Source: JACQQW01 sp964520655
GTDB taxonomy: Bacteria; Omnitrophota; Gorgyraeia; Zapsychrales; Fredricksoniimonadaceae
Length of the DNA: 64,000 bases
NCBI GenBank assembly: GCA_964520655.1
Contig: CAZFNI010000004.1
Span: 91,911 to 155,910 of the forward strand
Direction of reading: 5' to 3'
Part shown: positions 61,701-64,000 of the stretch, in pieces
Layout: every line of letters starts with the position of its first letter
Position numbering within the stretch: the stretch's first letter is position 1
Translations under genes and position numbers: made by a program
Notes under the pieces: model-generated
Told to the model about the DNA's origin: nothing
What the model saw: the letters and a program-made list of their open reading frames with translations, nothing else
Databases searched by the model: none

Positions 61701-64000
61701 ACAGGCATTGGAAGTGATCGGGACGGTCAAGGCCACATCCTTTAGCGGAAGCGGTGTTGGATTAACAGGAGTTCTCGCATTCCCGGCAGGCGGATTGAAT
61801 GCGGTGCAGTATGGCGACGGGTTAAGCACCTTGGGTGATGAGACGAAGTTCTCGTTTAACGGAACTAATATGGGTATCGGTACGACCAGCGGTGTGGCGA
61901 TGTTGGATGTGCGCGGCAATGTGTATGCGACGGGTAATGTTGGGTTAGGCACGGTAACGCCGCAGGGATCATTGGTTGTGACCAATGGCAATGTGGGGGT
62001 TGGGACGTGGGCTCCATCTCAGGCCTTAGATGTGAACGGGACAGTTAAGTCAACGGCGCTGTCAACAGCAGGAGGAACATTTGCGGTTAATAGTTCCGGT
62101 GCTATCACCGCAACAAGTGCGATCACAACAACGGGTGGGTATACACAAAGCGGCAGCGGTGTTAATACGTTAACTGGTCTGACCTCAATTGCCAATAATG
62201 TGGGTATCGGCACAACAACACCGCAGACAGCTTTTGCTGTAACCAATGGCAATGTCGGTATTGGCACATGGACAGCGGATAATGGGGCATTGATCGTCAA
62301 GCGCGGCAATGTGGGTGTTGGCACCATTGTTCCTGGAGCGGCTGTTGATGTCAATGGCACTGTGCGCGCGACAAGTTTTGTGGGAAGCGGTGTTGGTTTA
62401 ACAGGCGTATTGGCGTTCCCGGCAGGCGGATTGAATGCGGTGCAGTATGGCGACGGGTTAAGTACATTGGGTGATGAGACGAAATTCTCATTTAACGGAA
62501 CGAATTTAGGTATTGGCACAACGGACGCACGGGCGATGCTTGATGTGCGCGGCAATGTGTATACAACAGGTAATGTCGGGTTAGGTACCGTGACACCGCA
62601 AGGGTCATTGGTTGTGACCAATGGCAATGTAGGGATAGGGACATGGACAACAGATGGCGGCGGATTGATCGTTAAGGTCGGCAATGTGGGTGTTGGAACA
62701 TCATGGCCAGGAACGGCTGTTGATGTCAATGGCACGGTTCGTTCAACGGCAGTGTCAACAGGCGCAGTTTCAGCGACGGGCGGATACACGCAAAGCGGCA
62801 GCGGGGTCAATACATTGACTGGTCAGACGATCTACACGGATAACATTGGTGTCGGCACGACAACGCCTCAGGGCAAGTTGGCTGTTTTAAGCGGAAATGT
62901 GGGTATCGGCACCTGGTCGCCGCAGCAGGCGTTGGAAGTGATCGGTACAGTCAAGGCAACGGCCTTTAGCGGAAGCGGTGCGGGGTTGACCGGTGTTGCG
63001 GCATCACCAGCTGGCGGCGCTAACGCGGTGCAGTATAGCAACGGCACCAATACAGTAGGGACAGAAACAGAATTTTCGTTTAACGGGAACAATGTGGGCA
63101 TCGGTACGACGAATGGGGTTGCTAAATTGGATCTGCGCGGGGGGCTGTATGCAACGGGCAATATAGGTGTTGGCTCAACAGCGCCGGGAACGGCGGTTGA
63201 TGTCAACGGGACGGTGCGTTCAACTGCTGTTTCGACGGGTGCGATCACAACAACGGGTGGATATACACAAAGCGGCAGCGGTGTTAATACGTTAACTGGT
63301 CTGACCGCAATTGCAAATAATGTGGGTATCGGAACAACAACACCACAGACAGCTTTTGCTGTCACCAACGGCAATGTGGGCATTGGTACATGGACAGCGG
63401 ATAATGGGGCATTGATCGTCAAGCGAGGCAATGTGGGTGTGGGTACCATTGTTCCTGGCGCAGCGGTGGATGTCAATGGGACTGTGCGCGCGACAAGCTT
63501 TGTGGGAAGCGGTGTTGGGTTAACCGGAGTGTTGGCGTTCCCTGCGGGTGGGTTAAATGCGGTTCAATACGGCGACGGTTTAAGCACGCTTGGCGATGAA
63601 ACCAAATTTTCATTTAACGGGAACAATATGGGGATCGGCACCACTAATGGTGTAGCGATGCTGGATGTGCGCGGCGGTGTTTATGCTTCAGGCAATATCG
63701 GCGTCGGCTCAACAGCGCCGGGAACGGCGGTTGATGTCAACGGGACGGTGCGTTCAACTGCTGTTTCGACGGGTGCGATCACAACAACGGGTGGATATAC
63801 ACAAAGCGGCAGCGGTGTTAATACGTTAACTGGTCTGACCGCAATTGCAAATAATGTGGGTATCGGAACAACAACACCACAGACAGCTTTTGCTGTCACC
63901 AACGGCAATGTGGGCATTGGTACATGGACAGCGGATAATGGGGCATTGATCGTCAAGCGAGGCAATGTGGGTGTGGGCACGATCGTTCCTGGTGCGGAAG
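58714..64000 (+). CDS. Giant secreted repeat protein (tail-fibre/adhesin-like), 3' end outside the window
   Basis: An uninterrupted frame of 1762 codons from ATG 58714 to the window end, with no stop. The signal peptide (PRSPLYNLKKYLLIYSLLYC onward) ends near KVFSA. More than thirty short glycine-rich repeats of the type NVGIGTTTPQ follow, combined with longer modules: DVNGTVRATSFVGSGVGLTG, PAGGLNAVQYGDGLSTLGDE, TKFSFNGTNMGIGTT, and MLDVRGNVYATGNVGLGT. Such repeats occur in trimeric tail-fibre-like surface proteins, often ending in an intramolecular chaperone (endosialidase-type) domain, which would lie beyond the window. Several long tracts are repeated almost exactly at the DNA level. The open frames visible on the minus strand here, rich in VPIPTLPLVT, are only the antisense of these repeats. 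Function is inferred: cell-surface fibre or adhesin. Confidence 0.88.
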   Translation, partial: MPRSPLYNLKKYLLIYSLLYCCLFFPSKVFSADIQAVLDTADGSSGLVVQDSTNAARMRVLSNGNVGINTVTPVGTLEVIKSGTIAPVMVSSSPAARGDYLSVTAAGNVGIGTVGASSKLQVNTGVDQNLRVRPGTDFSSSNGVALQSVNDAGSTTQQLTVRSSDLLLDLTGNIGVGTTTPQSSLVVTNGNVGIGTWSATQALDVSGTVKSTSVSTTLINNSGSYTQSGSSANTLTGPTISTNNIGVGTTTPQGRLTVISGNVGIGTWSPQQALEVFGTVKATVFSGSGAGLSGVAAAPAGGVNAVQYSDGVNTVGTEAQFSFNGTNVGVGTTNGVAKLDVRGDVYASGNVGVGSLTPGTAVDVNGTVRATAFVGNGSGLTGLSSAGGFTDSGVNVHLTTSTDNVGIGTSDASNGKLIVSGGNLGVGTTVPGVAVDVNGTVRATSFVGSGIGLTGVLAFPAGGLNAVQYGDGLSTLGDETKFSFNGTNMGIGTTNAVAMLDVRGGVYATGNVGLGTTTPQGSLVVTNGNVGVGTWAPVQALDVNGTIKSTALSTAGGTFAVNSSGAITATSAIATSGGYTQSGSSVNTLTGQTIYTSNIGVGTTTPQGKLAVLGGNVGIGTWSPQQALEVIGTVKATSFSGSGVGLTGVLAFPAGGLNAVQYGDGLSTLGDETKFSFNGTNMGIGTTNGIAMLDVRGGVYASGNIGVGSTAPGTALDVNGTVRSTAVSTGAVTAAGGYTQSGSGVNTLTGLTSINNNVGIGTTTPQTAFAVTNGNVGIGTWTADNGALIVKRGNVGVGTTVPGTAVDVNGTVRATSFVGSGVGLTGVLAFPAGGLNAVQYGDGLSTLGDETKFSFNGTNMGIGTTDARAMLDVRGNVYATGNVGLGTTTPQGSLVVTNGNVGVGTWAPVQALDVNGTIKSTALSTAGGTFAVNSSGAITATSAIATSGGYTQSGSSVNTLTGQTIYTSNIGVGTTTPQGKLAVLGGNVGIGTWSPQQALEVIGTVKATSFSGSGVGLTGVLAFPAGGLNAVQYGDGLSTLGDETKFSFNGTNMGIGTTSGVAMLDVRGNVYATGNVGLGTVTPQGSLVVTNGNVGVGTWAPSQALDVNGTVKSTALSTAGGTFAVNSSGAITATSAITTTGGYTQSGSGVNTLTGLTSIANNVGIGTTTPQTAFAVTNGNVGIGTWTADNGALIVKRGNVGVGTIVPGAAVDVNGTVRATSFVGSGVGLTGVLAFPAGGLNAVQYGDGLSTLGDETKFSFNGTNLGIGTTDARAMLDVRGNVYTTGNVGLGTVTPQGSLVVTNGNVGIGTWTTDGGGLIVKVGNVGVGTSWPGTAVDVNGTVRSTAVSTGAVSATGGYTQSGSGVNTLTGQTIYTDNIGVGTTTPQGKLAVLSGNVGIGTWSPQQALEVIGTVKATAFSGSGAGLTGVAASPAGGANAVQYSNGTNTVGTETEFSFNGNNVGIGTTNGVAKLDLRGGLYATGNIGVGSTAPGTAVDVNGTVRSTAVSTGAITTTGGYTQSGSGVNTLTGLTAIANNVGIGTTTPQTAFAVTNGNVGIGTWTADNGALIVKRGNVGVGTIVPGAAVDVNGTVRATSFVGSGVGLTGVLAFPAGGLNAVQYGDGLSTLGDETKFSFNGNNMGIGTTNGVAMLDVRGGVYASGNIGVGSTAPGTAVDVNGTVRSTAVSTGAITTTGGYTQSGSGVNTLTGLTAIANNVGIGTTTPQTAFAVTNGNVGIGTWTADNGALIVKRGNVGVGTIVPGAE
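60394..61760 (+). repeat. 1113-base module duplicated inside the giant repeat gene
   Basis: The tract from about 60394 to 60649 recurs about 1113 bases later (from about 61507 to 61762) with no differences I could see. Flanking parts agree with scattered synonymous changes. 1113 is 371 codons, so the frame is kept. Confidence 0.8.
63172..63977 (+). repeat. 534-base tandem module in the giant repeat gene
   Basis: Bases 63172-63443 are identical by eye to 63706-63977, an offset of 534 bases (178 codons). It is the most recent-looking duplication in the gene and runs to the window edge, so assembly collapse or expansion is possible. Confidence 0.85.

Noticed and set aside
59094..63980. Many long minus-strand open frames rich in VPIPTLPLVT and VPLTSTAVPG
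   Set aside because: They are the antisense of the NVGIGT repeats of the plus-strand gene. They have no start signals, no consistent frame and end arbitrarily.
58900..64000. Dense repeats suggestive of CRISPR or satellite DNA
   Set aside because: The repeats keep one codon frame, differ mostly at third positions and have no constant repeat-spacer length. They encode protein modules.

Overview
The window looks like a chromosome fragment from an uncultured, diderm bacterium assembled from metagenomic data. Two runs of N (5801-5810 and 15897-15996) are scaffold gaps. A type II secretion operon, lipobox and signal-peptide proteins, and very large secreted repeat proteins indicate an outer membrane. 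Two giant proteins (27236-30835 and 39508-43332) share an N-terminal module and a C-terminal tail that I associate, from memory only, with Candidatus Omnitrophota (formerly OP3). That assignment is an inference and was not checked by a search.

Layout. (1) 151-8535 is a polymorphic-toxin locus: an SpvB/FG-GAP/YD-repeat (Rhs-type) protein broken by a gap near its toxin tip, a small AT-rich membrane protein that could be its immunity partner, and a second, N-terminally beheaded copy of the Rhs core. (2) 8650-17921 is a type II secretion operon, gspC-D-E-F-G-I-J-K-L-M, without a visible gspH or prepilin peptidase. It is followed by a secreted GH5 glycoside hydrolase (17977-21261), a likely cargo. 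(3) 21444-27180 holds translation genes: tgt, trmD, rplS, rnhB, rpsA, tyrS. (4) 27236-30835 is the first giant module protein, with AT-rich cargo. (5) 30836-39342 is metabolic: a hotdog thioesterase, an aquaporin-tpx-sod cluster, nrdA-nrdB with an upstream NrdR-type operator, two small secreted paralogues, and hemH. (6) 39508-43332 is the second giant module protein, carrying a GT-B glycosyltransferase-like cargo. (7) 43478-49874 has guaB-like, guaA with a lysine-rich N-terminal extension, and dnaE. (8) 49997-58620 has hup, hisS, aspS, a LysM lipoprotein, phoH, a PgpH-like HD hydrolase, ybeY, mreD and mrdA. (9) 58714 to the window end is one uninterrupted plus-strand frame, with no stop reached, that encodes a giant secreted repeat protein.

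How the parts fit. Housekeeping operons alternate with large secreted or surface proteins. The T2SS probably exports the GH5 enzyme and perhaps the other signal-peptide proteins. The most unusual material is the bookended giant-protein family with exchangeable cargo, the Rhs toxin/immunity locus with a recombining second core, a ribonucleotide reductase whose small subunit has class Ic (Mn/Fe, tyrosine-free) signature residues, an aspartyl-tRNA synthetase lacking the GAD insertion, and a GMP synthetase with a histone-H1-like tail. Several genes have a -10 box only 3-10 bases before the start codon, which suggests leaderless transcripts. No tRNA, rRNA, CRISPR array or transposase gene was seen, and no gene-free stretch exceeds 300 bases.
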